DNA of 64,000 bases. Origin: Hypoxylon rubiginosum. Taxonomy: Eukaryota; Ascomycota; Sordariomycetes; Xylariales; Hypoxylaceae. The notes under the pieces were generated by a model that saw nothing but the letters and a program-made list of their open reading frames with translations, had not been told where the DNA came from and made no database searches. The DNA is taken from assembly GCA_902806565.1 (NCBI GenBank), contig CADCXA010000006.1:1178001-1242000 (forward strand), given 5' to 3'. Every line of letters begins with the position of its first letter. The first letter of the stretch is position 1. Of the stretch, positions 11,347-23,800 are shown in pieces. Both the position numbers and the translations under genes were made by a program.

Positions 11347-12656
11347 ATGGGACTCCGCGATCAAGCAACTATTAGAAGTGACTCAGGTTATGGGGACGAT
11401 GCGTCCGAAGCGGCGCACGATGGCTCTGATGTTCATCCATTAAGTGAGTTACGGATTTATCATGTTGGTTCGGGTCTTTTGGGCGTTTATTGCTTGCGGT
11501 GGCTGACACGGGACTCTACAGCTCTCAAGGGATACGAGGTCGGGCCAGCATCTAAATTGCAAGTTGGTGACGTGAGTCTCACTAGTTCCGAAAAAGCATA
11601 TATGAAGCGAAGATGGGCGTAGCTAAATGAAGGCGACATCTAGGTCTTCGAGTTTCTCTGGGCCGACGCTCCCGAATTCGAGTGGGAATGGAAATGCCTC
11701 GGATACACTCGCTTTATCGTCCTACGCCATAGCGATACCTTCCCGCACCACTGCGCATGCATGTAAGTATATATTCCGGCCCAATGAAACACTGTTTTTG
11801 CGTGCCCCCAGGTTTACCAGCATCACCATGAACTTCCTTGAACCTCCTCTCGGATACCTCGGCATCTGCATAGCATGGGAAGGCGAGCAACTCTGTTTCA
11901 CGAGAAAGTCGGGTTCGTCCATCATTGACTGACCGTGGCCCCCAAACCAGACCCATATCCGTGGGCGGCAAGCACGATTTCGCCAAGCCCGGGATCGACC
12001 ATTTCCAACAAGGATTCGTCTTCGCTAACGGCGACCCGACGCCGGTCAACGAGCAGCCCGGCGGAGGATCACGCCTGCCCTACTCGCCCGTGGGAATCGA
12101 GCTGCGCCCCGGCAAGCTCCGCGTGAAAGAAGACTCCCGGGCCAACTACGCCGACATCGTCGACATCGACCACGATGCCCAGGTCATGGTTGTAGGCGAC
12201 GTGGTGCGCTACTTCGACCGGGTCCGGAGGAACGTCAACAAGGCCTTCATGCGTCAGATCCTGAGAAGAGCGCTGGAGGAGTACAAGGCCGGAAGGGTGA
12301 ACGGGAACCAGCCGGAGGACAGCCAGATATCTAAGATGCCCCAGTCGGCGACGGAGGAGGGCGATGAAGCTCAGCTGAGCGCTACGGAGAGCATGCAACA
12401 AGTCGAAACGGCGAGTATTCTCGGGGAAAAGAAATACGACAAGGAAGAAAAAAGGCCGAGGAGGCACTCGGGCTCCAGTGCACGTAGCGCTCGGTCTCGG
12501 AAGCATAGGACCGAATCGCAAGCCAGCGCCAGGCCGCCTCGAGAGGAAGTTCGAGAAGGAACCCGAGACGCTCCCCGAGAGAGCCACCGAGAGGGCCGGG
12601 AGCCGGAATACGACCTACGATCCATGCACAACGTTGCTATGGCCGGATTGAAATAG
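11347..12656 (+). CDS. DUF6590-like protein (323 aa)
   Basis: Four exons: 11347-11443, 11522-11571, 11644-11762 and 11951-12656, totalling 972 nt with consistent phase. Joining them gives a core around residues 45-150. It includes VGDVFEFLW, FIVLRHSD, HHCACIPI, KHDFAKPGID and a later VMVVGDVVRYFDRV segment. This matches the layout I know for fungal DUF6590 proteins (VFxVLW, RRFVVxR, HCxCxPI, KxGxD). The C-terminal 90 residues are low-complexity and Arg/Ser/Glu-rich, probably disordered. Function is unknown. The last intron is 188 nt, longer than usual here. The frame also allows an upstream start at 11245; 11347 is preferred because the DNA just before it looks like a pyrimidine tract. Confidence 0.78.
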
Positions 12657-14169
12657 AAAGGAAACGGATTATTATTGACATTTTTTATTATTCTTGAAAC
12701 GACAACGACCAGCATGGATTTGGCGTACGGCGAGGAGTTAACTACAGGAATATGGACTCGAGCATTTCCAGTGCGAAGATAGACAGACTACAGGTCCGAA
12801 ACGTGTATATTATGATTCTTACGACTCTTGGAAGTCAGGTACAGTTACTAGAGGACAACACTTATGACGATTTATGCCAGATAACCCTAGTTTTCGAAGT
12901 CGTATAAGACTATTTGTCATTATTTTAGGTAGTATACATATGAAATACCTACCTCAGAACACGCTTAGCTGGAACTCCTTTACCATATACTGACGACATA
13001 TAGGGGAATGATTTATACCCCTTTTTCAGGTGCAAGCTAGGTAAAATTTTAATGACTAATAGAGAAGGTACTAATCAATAGGATACTCGTCTATCTAGTA
13101 CCTAGCTAGTAGTTAGCTGAAAGTCGTCGTCCTGCAACGCATCTGTCTATTCAGAATGTATCCAGTATAAGGCGGCCACGTATTGTCATGATATTGGAAG
13201 AGTAATACGTAACAAGTAGCAGCTCTATTAGAAACTATAATAGGCAGGCTATCCAGTTCGAACCCGATATCTTTCGCCTCTCTTCCCGTCTTGCGCAAGC
13301 TTCCCCATCTGCCTTGCGACCCTGATTTGACGAAAAGATGATGACCCCAAAAGCCAAAAAGTGGAATTCCCCGATATGTTTTACATTGTGGCTATCGGGA
13401 GGATGGCCTGCCCCCGAGAGAAAATCCCTGATGGAGAACCGAGACGAACCGAGACAACCGCCGAGGATCGAGGGTGAAGAGAATCAAAAGTCGCCAGCAA
13501 AAACAATGCAAATACCTTCTGGGAAAAGATTAGGGGCATGTCCCCCTTTTTCAAGACGAAAGTTTTCCGGGTCCTTCGCGCGTGGTTGGAGGACGCGAGG
13601 AGGTCGCCAGATCGCGCACCTGTCTATTTGGGGTACAGTATATGGAAACGGGCCGATATACCGGGTGGTCAGAAGCAGTACGACCACCGGGTATCGACTC
13701 ATTGGCTCGGCGCAATTATCATAATTCCGGGAAACGGCGTTATACCAGGTGCCGTCATCGATGCAACCTGGAGGGGGGTCTTATTGCTTACCTCCTTTAA
13801 CCTACACCTACATACACAACAGATATCATGCCCAACAATGACGCCTTTCTGCCGTCCAGCAGGGCGGGCAGATGGATGGGCAATAAATCGTTTAGCTCCT
13901 GCTAGTAGCGGGAGGACCTGTTGATCTTCGCCCGTAATTAAATACCGGCATGCAGAGCAGGACAGTCTTCATGATGCGCGGCCAATAGGCGGCGCCTTGG
14001 AGTCGCAGCTTATGATAGTGGATACCATGTACTAGTTGTCGCTCTATCGCCTACCTATATATCAACAATACACATCCCAGCCTAGGGATGTTCTCGAGCG
14101 ATTTGGGTAATTATTATGACGTGAACCTTAGGTAGTCGATCAAGTCCTCGATCGTCCGGCCTCATCAAC
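12657..14169. other. intergenic
   Basis: About 1.5 kb, AT-rich to 13300, then GC-richer with overlapping unsupported frames at 13338-13924. A TATATAT near 14056 and CT-rich DNA precede the next gene. No gene is supported. Confidence 0.45.
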
Positions 14170-15325
14170 ATGGCCCTCGTAGCAGAGCTCTGGAAGAAGC
14201 TCCCCCTGGAGCTGGTCGAGCGGATCATCGACTTGCTAGTGGACGATCACGACCAGGACCCTGCATATCAATGGACCACGTTGCGGCAGACGTCTAGGCG
14301 ACAGATGCGCCGCATAGAGCGCCACTTCTTGCGTCACTGGGTGCCTCAGCTGACTATCACGCTATACTCGGGACCGCGGTGCCAGATAGACTACAGGCTA
14401 TCGAACCATACGAGCGAGGATAGTTTCGAGTCCGGCCGGGCTCGGTTCCAGACGCTAGGAGCTGGCGTCTCGGATACCCACACCCTGAATAACGAGGACA
14501 TCCGGTCCTTGTGGGGCCAATACAGCTTCGAGAACCGGGTCGCGCATCTGAGGCTGGGAGAGGGCGTCCTAAACCAGGGCATGACCGGCGGCTACATCGT
14601 CAACGACACCGACATCGTCGGCCTGGAAGTAGAGAGCGACGGGCTGGACATCGTGTTCGACTGGCGGGGGACCCTCAACGCACTGCTCCGCGAGGAGGCC
14701 ATGATGCGTAAGTTGCAGACACAGATGGTACGCGACCTCTACTCCTACCTTACCCAGTGCCTCGTGGACACCTCCGCTTACGGCCGCGCAGACTTCCGAT
14801 AGGAGGGCGGAGCTGGCGGCGGAGCGCCGGTGGCCGCCGTTCCCCCGGATCCAGCGGATCGTCCTCGTCAGGCAGTTCGTGCTGGACGTGCAGATGGCCA
14901 AGAGGGTCGCGGCGCAGAGGCACCGGGCAAAGCGTCACGATCCCTCCGGCCGGACCCGGTTGGGGAGCCTGACGCACGAGTCGCGGCACCTGCACAAGCA
15001 GCCCGTGCCCCCGTCGCCGCCGCCGACGACGTCGCAGCCGAGCAGGGCGTGCTGCGTCATCTGCTCCCGGCGCACGGGGCCGTCCATCTTCGAGGTGGTC
15101 TCCTGCGAGGAGAGCGTGGTGCTGAGCCTGGAGGGCTGGCAGCAGCTCTCGAAAGAGGAGCTGCTCGACCTGTACGCCGAAGCGTACGGCTGGAACTGCT
15201 ATCGGTCCCTCGGACAGGAAACGAACTTCGAGTGGCAGAAGACGAGCAAGAACGACTGGCTCACGGTATGCAGCAGCAGCGCCGAGAAGCTGTACAGCGT
15301 ACGCAGGTGGAATCCCTGGTTCTAA
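14170..15325 (+). CDS. F-box-like hypothetical protein (363 aa)
   Basis: Two exons: 14170-14727 and 14792-15325. The GTACGC donor and GCAG acceptor enclose a 64-nt intron. The join is chosen because it is in phase and gives the continuous helix MMRKLQTQM-TSDRRAELAAERR. A nearby GTAAGT at 14708 has no in-phase acceptor. N-terminal residues 9-25 (KKLPLELVERIIDLLVD) look like a short F-box, which in fungi docks substrate receptors to Skp1 of SCF ubiquitin ligases. The middle has Arg-rich and beta-rich segments with no recognised repeats. The C-terminal part contains CCVICSRR (possible metal site) and an acidic stretch. Such F-box-like proteins are abundant and diverse in ascomycetes; the substrate cannot be guessed. 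Confidence 0.68.
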
Positions 15326-17329
15326 GGGGCTGAATGCGAAGGCGCCCATTAGAATGCTTCTCTTTTTGCCTGAGTCGACAGCTCATCACTCATCACTTCA
15401 CAAATGGAATTATCAAGTGTGCAATTTACGAAGGGGACTCACAGTCGAATTCATTGAGCCTTTTGTCGGAGTGACTCAATGGGGTCATTGCGGAAGTTGT
15501 CGTTTATCTAGACGGGGACCCTATTTACCTTGGTATCAGTATACTTGATGCCTAAGTGTGATAATAGGATAGCATATATATGTGTAGGTTAGATTTGAAT
15601 TTAAATTCAAGGGCTGGTCCACTTCAGTGACAACCTACAATGCTCGATATAGAAATCAAGCCCAATAATTCAAGACTAGGCCGCTAAGGATAGGGGTTCG
15701 CTCTACTACAAGTAAGGAACGTGAATTGGTGCAGATTTTTAGATAATTGCAAGGAATATATGCACTTAGTCCAAAGCATAAGTAAATATAATCGGAGGCA
15801 TTCATATATCTTTATATTGTGACTATTTGGGTGCGTAGTACGGGGAATATTCTTAGGTACCTAACATATGTGAGGTTCAGAAATTAGCTGCTGTTTCTCA
15901 AAAGGAGGCTGGTATACAGCAACGAGGAAAACTATTGGGAAAATGATATATACCTCTAGGTTAACTTTATAAACTGCCTATATTTGTGTAATGGAGGCAG
16001 GACACAGTTCGTTGGTACGTGTAAAATAGGACGAGAGGCTATACTTAACATAAACAAAATAATTTAATTGTAATCAAGTAGGCAGAGACGAGATAATGGG
16101 ACGCAGAATGTGTTAGCAAAAAGACAAAAAAGCTCACAGCCCAGGTTTGAACCGACGCATTTGTCCTGAATAGTGGCCGCTACCGCCCTGCCCCAGGTTC
16201 GAACCTAAGCTGCTACGAAAAACCCCCCGTGGGATTTTTCTGGCCCCCTGCTTCTCCCATTGAGCCAACGGCCGCTTTGGCTCGCCGGGAGACATAGGGT
16301 AAGGTTAATGTAAGGTGCTGTCAATGGGCTATTTAAGTCACTCGTCGGTAGGTGGCGGTTAGTGCTCAGTTACCCAGCAACGACAGCATGGAATGGTACA
16401 CAGGTACTAAGATGACGCATTTGTACCTAGGGGAGATGCACCAACCTTCCACTTAAGAACGATCTCTACAGGTATCTATTGTAAAGGTATATTGGAAAAT
16501 ATGTACCGCTTTATATGTGTATAAGGTATATAATTGTATCCCAAGTTAGGATTTGCAGGTTCACAGATTTACTATTTTATAGTAGTATTCAGAATTGGAA
16601 GATAAAATATAGCAATCCTAGGGATGTGATCTGCGCAAGGTAATCGTTATGATATATGCTGAATTTAGTCCCCTATCTGTTGGAAATCTTTGTCGAGAGA
16701 TGTGGCTCTTGATGACTTAAAAACTTAAGATAGGGGGGATGACAAGCACTTCCAACCTCATTTTCTCGCAACAATGTAGATCAGGTAATTTGCTCTAACT
16801 TAGCCGCCAATTTCCTTGTTATCATTAAGTGCCAGAACCAATCAATAAGCTTACGACTTCTCAATAGCCTCGATGGACTACGCAGCCTGTGAATGCATGG
16901 GGTTCGAATGTAGAGTCGCCCTATGATATAACTGGTAGCTTCCCCTGTGCTAGGTTGGAGTGAACCGGCATGTTCTTGCTAGGTACCTAGTCGTACGAAC
17001 TTACTATCGATCGAATGTGAGTGTATGAGCTAGGCTAGGTAACCCCTGAGAATACTTCGGGAGTTCGTGTTGAACAATGCATGTAATGGTGGGACGTCGT
17101 TCAAGTAAACAAACACACGTGTGAGACAATGTAGGGACGTAAGAAGGTGGAAAAGACGCTTCGTATTTGAAAAAGGGGGTATATTCTCCATCTCCAATCC
17201 TCGCAACTGTATGCATACACTGTTAGCTTAAGGTTTGGTGGGTAACTCTAGCAGAATCGTGGCGATTCGCAGTGTGTACCTAATTCGCGATATCCAGCGT
17301 ACAGATTAATAATGTTGATACTTGCAGCT
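15326..17329. other. intergenic, AT-rich
   Basis: Two kilobases without a supported gene. It is strongly AT-rich with few long frames. A tRNA-like box pair lies at 16141-16275 (separate entry), and TACCTAGG words occur near 15857, 16424 and 16981. Confidence 0.5.
16141..16275 (-). repeat. tRNA-like / SINE-like relic with pol III boxes
   Basis: Read on the minus strand, TTGGCTCAATGGGAG (16268-16254) resembles an A box and AGGTTCGAACCT (16206-16195) a B box. A second B-like GGTTCAAACCTGG lies at 16153-16141 after a GGTAGCGGCC segment. The implied T-stems pair poorly and spacing is long, so this is not an intact tRNA gene. A degraded tRNA-derived repeat fits better. Confidence 0.35.
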
Positions 17330-18294
17330 CTAGCTCTTAGGACCCCAGCATCTTTGCAGTATTCTGTCTCTATGCTGGACTAAATTCGGAAACTCTTTGA
17401 CGATATCTGCAAGGGTTCGGTCTTGCCATGCTAGGCTGCTGTCAAGTAAGAGATGGGTGTAAGAGAACAATGCCGCATCGAATAGGCCCGGCGATGGACT
17501 CTCGAAAAACCAGTCCTGAGAGCCAAGCACCGAAGATAGAGCCCCAAAAGCATCTCTCGCTCCTTTGTATAACGCTGCGGAATCTACCACTGGCGTGCCT
17601 ATAGACTTCAATATCTCTGCTTCTGCAGCATGTCGCAACTGGTATAGTGTAGCCGTCCTCACGACATGTGACGCAGAAATTGGTGTGATATAAAGCTGCG
17701 AAAGAAAATCGGAATTTCGCCGTGATAGGTAAAGCGCATAGAGCCACGCATGGCGTATCTGGTAGCTGAGGAAAGACTCGTAGGTTTCCTGCCTGAATCC
17801 TGGCGCGACGGGGGCGTTGGATGTGCCATGTATGGTAGCGTACTCCTCGAGTTTATTGGAAGGTATAGGCGTATGCACAGAAGGAGTGTTTGGGCTTGAC
17901 GCAGGAATGAGGAAGGGCAATGCGCCTGTAGGCGAGGCGTGATTATTAGAGGATACGATCCGGAAGTCGACACCTGATAGCTTAAGAAAGGCCTATATTG
18001 ACAGTTAAATCACGGAAGTCTGAAGAGAAATCATTTGATAGACTTGTCACATACCTGCCATTTTAAACAAGAAGGGTTGAAGCTCGGAAGGCTTTTCAGA
18101 GCATCTTGATCCGATACGAAAACGTATAGTGTTGCCACGTCTCTAGCACTAGGAGATCGAGCAGGTAATTCGTTAGGAGGATACGTCAGGAGTGGAAATC
18201 TCTTGAATAGTCGAGCCAGGGGAGCTGGTATAGCTAACCAGCCAGGCGTACTGGGTAGCCTCGTATTTGGTGCTCTGGGTGTTTCTGAAGACAT
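17330..18294 (-). CDS. SAM35: mitochondrial outer membrane Sam35 (metaxin-like)
   Basis: Two exons: 18294-18055 and 17992-17330, 300 aa, with a 62-nt intron (GTATGT donor). Sam35 is a peripheral subunit of the sorting and assembly machinery that inserts beta-barrel proteins into the mitochondrial outer membrane. The N-terminal part (APLARLFKRFPLLTYPPNELP, then TLYVF, then FNPSCLKWQ-AFLKLSG) is the metaxin/GST-like first domain. NNHASPTGALPFLIP follows, then an all-helical second half with FDAALFSYTHLLLD. This order is typical of filamentous-fungal Sam35. Sam37/metaxin-1 is the main alternative, but the short length favours Sam35. No break is seen. Confidence 0.78.
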
Positions 18295-20274
18295 CTTGAT
18301 TTATATCTTTCACATCTGCAGACTGGAGCTTTTGACTTTTGACTGCTGGAGTTCTACGGGAGCTAAGAAATCGCAACTCGACAACCCACCATTTGAGCTT
18401 ATCTACTATCGATAAGCTGATAAGATATGTAGATAAGATTTTAACTGATAATCCACCGAAGATTTAGCGAGTTTCCGATAAATTCGCGTCTCCCGAAGCT
18501 AGAGGGTGCGCTAGGATCCACCATCCTGAGTAGCTTCGGGCGATTTATGGGGGTTGCACCATTTTCAGGGTCCCCGTCGTCTTTGACACCCTGCACGCCC
18601 CAGAGGGGATCCGAGGTACCTCTACAGAAGCAGAGAAGCTGCCGATGTTGGACTGAAAGAATTCGACGGCGCGATGTATACATCTTCGGGGTGTACAAAC
18701 TTGGTAGCACAACATTCCATCTTCAGCACCGATGCATATATCCTTGGCATTGTCGATCTCAGGCACGAACCCACGATGCGCACGCGCAGGATGGCGCAAA
18801 GGGAGGGCGCTGTCGCGGAAGCAGGAAGAGCGCCGATCACAAGCTAATTCCGACAGACGCCAAACATCTAGAAGTCTGGGGAGCATTGCGGGGTGGGATT
18901 CCCTACCATAGTAGCTGCACTTCCCTCCGTGGGGGGCATTTGGGGGGCGAGCCAGTACCTACAGTACCTACTGGCCTAAGTGGGACAGACAGGGACGGAC
19001 AGGAGCGCATTTCCGGAGTATATGTACGTATTAACGTACGGTCTACAAGTTCTTGCATCAAGTCGGCCGGTCCATTGTCCAGTTTGCAGAGTTGGGCATC
19101 AACATGATTCTACTCTTTTACTTCGCATCCCATCCCATCCGGAGAGCCGTCCACGCGTAAGCTGATGCTGTTCTATGCGTCTTATTGTCCCCTCGATAAG
19201 ACGGCCGTTGTGGCCCATGAGCGTCGAAGCCGAGGCTCGTCCGCAAAAATCCTTCGAGGAGGGAACGTCGCCTAAAGCCAAAGCCACCCATTATTCCGCC
19301 GCCAAGAGATATACGTACACGGGAAAGGTAGGCGAGGAGCTAGAACAGTCGAGTCGACGACACTCCTCCGCTGCCCGGTGGAAAGATATCTCGAACGGAG
19401 CGGGGGATTTGTCAGGTTGGACTGGAAACGCCACAGCATTGAGCCGCTTCGTTGGCGGTAGTAAGGGGTAGGTAGGGCATTGGAGCCGGTGCGCGAGCCG
19501 TTCAGCCGACTCTGCTAGATTACCGAGGACACTAGTAGGTCTAGAGCAAATTGGGGGGGAGATCGGGCGGTTATATACGCTCGATAGATAAAGATCCGCC
19601 TTAAAACTTCTCACCCACTATGTACATCATGGACGGTATTGGAATAGATATTGGATATCGAGCGGAGGGTTGCTTTTATACTGTTTTACTGTTTCTGGAC
19701 ATAGTCGACGAGATCGACAGGCGACCTTGCGCTGCTAAGTTCCAAGCTGGGGATGTACGATGATGTAGGTCCTGAGTAATGGGATCTGAGATCACTGAGG
19801 GGGATCGAGGCCCAGGAACGCGATGCTCCTGTTCCAGCGGCAAGGTTGCATTTGCGATCTCCCTGGCCGCGTGGTAATCATGCGACGATGCTGGGTGGGA
19901 TTGGGCTACTCACCTTCTCGTGGGATGTCGGTAACGGGTTCCAGGTGCCCTTCACCGAATAAATTAAACATGTGTGTGTACATGTAAGTACGGTAAGGCA
20001 CGTATATTGCTTGAATATAGAATCCCATATATCGCAGCATTTAAGCAAACGAGCCAAGCTGTAGGTAGCCTCCCGCCCCGAAGCGGAAGTTGTTTGACCG
20101 GGATATGGGAAATGGAATATGAATGTGAATGTGAATGTGAATAGAAATATGATATATCTGTTGTGATATATCCATTGTACCAGCGGCATACCTAATTCGT
20201 GAAGTGGAAGCGCATAGGTAGAATCGATCCAATAGCCGATTTTTGACTTGTCGTCACATATCCGCCGATCTATC
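18295..20274. other. intergenic, up to the transposon
   Basis: Two kilobases. Several overlapping frames (18547-19471) have compositions typical of noncoding GC-rich DNA and no domain resemblance. A GAATGTGAATGTGAATGTG microrepeat lies near 20120-20140. The target site of the transposon is at the end. Confidence 0.45.
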
Positions 20275-20283
20275 CTTTGAGAC
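20275..20283. repeat. target-site duplication, left copy
   Basis: CTTTGAGAC, identical to the nine bases directly after the right terminal repeat. Nine bases is the usual duplication length of Mutator-like elements. Confidence 0.9.
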
Positions 20284-20496
20284 GGGGATACAGCTCAGCC
20301 GACCATTGACCCGCTTTGGACCTGACCATAGCCCCATTTATTTGTATGTGGCGGGGTGCCGACCACTGACCATTGGGATCTGACCTGACCATGGCCCCAT
20401 GGTCAATCTTGGCATTTATTAATAGAGTACTCAATAACCCCTCCATATCCAATTAACCACTTTCACTCTAGTGGCTCCATTTATATAAGCCAATTA
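20284..20496 (+). repeat. left terminal inverted repeat (213 bp)
   Basis: Matches the reverse complement of 27064-27276 without gaps. I see six mismatches, four of them clustered at 20330-20340. It contains repeated TGACCAT/TGACC words in the outer 120 bp and one AGTACT unit at 20426. Confidence 0.92.
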
Positions 20497-20513
20497 CGTA
20501 GCTAGGTGAGCAT

Positions 20514-20567
20514 TTATTAGAATATCACCACCACAAATCTATTAGAATACCACCACCACATATCACG
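20514..20567 (+). repeat. subterminal direct duplication in the transposon
   Basis: TATTAGAATAYCACCACCACA occurs twice about 24 bp apart, just inside the left terminal repeat. It has no counterpart that I noticed at the right end. Confidence 0.7.
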
Positions 20568-20709
20568 AAATTTACCTCCTTTTACCTACCTACTTAACAA
20601 AACGTTTTGCTTATATCGATCTGCTTGATGAGCACTCATCGACTACTTATTAGGCTTTGCGGTGAGTTCACCGATGGCAGGACCAAGTAAGATGTAGTGA
20701 TGGGTACGA

Positions 20710-20742
20710 TTGACCGCCGACTTGACCGCCGATTTGACCGCC
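20710..20742 (+). promoter_or_regulatory. three 12-bp repeats upstream of the transposase
   Basis: TTGACCGCC occurs at 20710, 20722 and 20734 with a period of exactly 12 bp (TTGACCGCCGAY). It lies 120-150 bp before the transposase start codon. Position and periodicity suggest a protein-binding or promoter element. The TGACC core echoes words in the terminal repeats. Confidence 0.55.
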
Positions 20743-20861
20743 AAAGCGCAGGAGTTTACTATGGAATAGTTAATGAGTACTCAATAAGCAATCAATTATT
20801 AAACCAGCGTGAGTCCTCACATTTACCTATACATCGCGCTCATCAATACGAGAATCTAACA

Positions 20862-23800
20862 ATGGCTCAACCCCACCAGATTATTCGACCTAACTATGCT
20901 GAAGACATACCAGATGGTAAGCTTCAACTTAGATACTGGCGACGAGTTGAGGTATACTCATTAATTGTTTATAGATTATCGAGTTGAGGCACCTGCTCTC
21001 CCAAAACCATGGACAGATGCCTTACTCGATCTCACGACTCGGGCTGATATTGGTCGGCGTGAGTACTCGATGACTAACTCAACAACTATTCGGAATCAAG
21101 CAATGCCGACGAATAGTGAGGATATGAACAACCCGATAGGGCACCCCGATTCCATCGAGCTCTCCTTAAGCACTCCGCGATTAGTGTCAAGTGGTAGACG
21201 ATTAATTGACGGTACATTGGTGCATCAAAATACTGCCACCTACGTTCGTCACGTTTATGCAGTTTCAACGCTTCCGGCCTATCCAAGGACTGACCCAGAT
21301 GGAGTGCTTTATATATGCCCTATTGGAGTACTCAATGAAGCCGTTCAAAATGCGCCCTGGGAGGACGTAAGTGATCCTGTATAGTGGTTAAGAAGTACTC
21401 ATTGAGTACTCAGCTAATTTCCGTCTTCTAGATGCAATATTCGACATACCAGAAACACCCAGCGAAGGCTGGGACAACCGACCTATTAAACGATGCCGCC
21501 GTGATACGTTATACACGTCAATGTAGTGGTATTAAGATCTGTCCACATCTACACCCAAACATTCGCGATCTCCATCACACACGTATCCCCGAAGATGACT
21601 CCTTTTGGAGTATGCCTGCGAGGATTAATCGAGCACGCGAGAAGCACTCGGCTTTGTTCGAGGCAGTTGCCTTTGCACGGGGAGCACTCAAAGCTTTCGA
21701 TGTGCCTAAGCCATGTCACAGGACCTTGAAGCCTGAATTCTTTCCTGGTGACAGGTGGAATGAAATGACAATGCAAGGGTATGTCGAGTGTGTGTTGGGT
21801 CACGGGCAAATGGCGGGCGACAATGTAAGTACTCGCAAACTACCTATTGAGTACTTATTAACCTCTTCACTAGTATCCTGACGGATCGCCGAGGAAATTC
21901 TTGCAATGCGCGAATCATGGGATGGAAGAGTATGCGCACTTTTCTCGACATGTCCCTGCCCGTTTAATGGAACACTGGACTGTGATTAAGCGCATAGTTG
22001 AGCAATGGGACTGGGAGGATATCATCCAAGATAATCCCGAACTTCGAGAGTTTGCTCGGGATATGGGTGAGTATTGTGGGACAATTGCTGGGACGTCTGG
22101 GAGGGGTAAACTGTGCAGTAAGTTTAGGGAGTACTTCATGAGTACTCTTTAAGGACTCACTAACATCTCGTCAGACACATTTCACACCGTTGATACTCCT
22201 CCGCAACTAATACCTCTCAAATGTGATGTGATATTCAAATGGCATATCCCATGCGACCGCAAGAAATACCCATGGTTTTTTCTTTCGATCCATGGTGAGC
22301 ATAAACACCCCCCGCCCACTCCAAATCGTGAACCTAAGAGCTTGGTACGGCGGTTTATTCAGTATATTCGCAAGTCGGGCGATCGTGATGGATCCCTCGG
22401 TAGGTCACGAAGCTCTAAACAACTACTTTTTGAGTACATATTAATTGTATTAGGGACTTTTCTCAGGAGCGAGGCGTGTCAGGAGTTCCTGAGAGAGTTT
22501 AATAGTCAAACGTTCGCCGAGATTCACCCCTATTTTACTAACGATGATGCCTTACGTCGTATCATTCGCCAGGAACGGGCTATACATTATCCTCTAGGTT
22601 CTTCGCGCCTCGCCTTGCGGTATGAATGGGAATTGAATCACAAGGACAGCGAAAACAAGGTAAGTACTCGATGAACTCTCGGTTAGTACTCTATTGCTAA
22701 GTTGATTATTTGCTCCGCAGTATATTCAATTCTTCCACGATGATAACACGAATTTCATGGTTATTTTGTTCTATGTCGAGCAACTTTTACTCTTGTTTCA
22801 GACTCCAGATATCTCACTCCAAGTAGATATGAATTTCAAGCACCTCATAGGTGGCCAGTTCGAGATAATTTGGGCTTTTTACGATGAAGTATCGCGAAGA
22901 TGTGAGTTCCCCATTTGCCCCTCCACGAGTAGTCTCTGAGTACTCAATGAGTACTTATCAAAGATTAACCGTTCTATAGCCGAGGTAACACTCCGAGTAA
23001 TCACAAACTCGCAGAGCCCTGATATGTACTTCTTCATGTTTCAGAATGTCTTTTCAACTGTTCACTCTGCCACTGGTAGAGAGATTCAATTAAAGCATCT
23101 CCACGGAACTGGTATTCTCGGGTTTACGTTCGATATGGAATGGGGCATTTTTCAAGGTCAGTTGCGACTAGCTACTCTATAAGTACTCATTGAGTACTTA
23201 ATAAGTACTAATTGTATATAGCATGGGGACACTTCGTATCGCAGCATCTGGACCCAGAACGCCGTGGATGGCTCTATCATCACAAACGCTCCGTTCGTTT
23301 CTGCAGAGTTCATTACGAGAGAAATGTGAGAAAGCTGCTAGGGGAGTATACGCCGAGATTCCAGAATTCCATATACGATATCCTCATCCACTTACCTGAA
23401 GCCAAGACGGAGTCTGATTATCACGGTACTTGCGAAAAGATAATTTGTGAGTACTCATAGAGTTCTTAATAAGTACTAAGCATACACTAATACTACTTCA
23501 GCTGAGGACACATTAACCAGTAACTACCCTGGGATAATCCCCTGGGTTAAACATAAGAGAATTCCTGAAATCGCATCAGGGCTCGCGAGGTGTTGTTCCG
23601 ATATCGACGAAGCCGACTGGCATGCGATGTCTAGAAGTACGAACGCGGTAGAATCGCTCCATCATGCTAGTTATCATGCTAGTGGCAGGTATAAGCCGGT
23701 ATTTGTAGTTGTTCAGGTTAACGCCGAATATGATGCTCGTCGTATCCAACAAGCCGATATATATCAGCGGTACGGCATTCGGTACGGTCAAAGGAATCAT

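Noticed and set aside
13338..13924. Overlapping 128-codon frames
   Set aside because: No start context, splice pattern or domain; composition changes along the frame.
14708..14791. GTAAGT at 14708 as the donor in the F-box-like gene
   Set aside because: No acceptor downstream restores the phase; the GTACGC donor at 14728 does.
18547..19107. 186-codon plus-strand frame
   Set aside because: No family resemblance and Cys/Arg/Gly/Ser composition of random GC-rich DNA; overlapping frames on both strands look equal.
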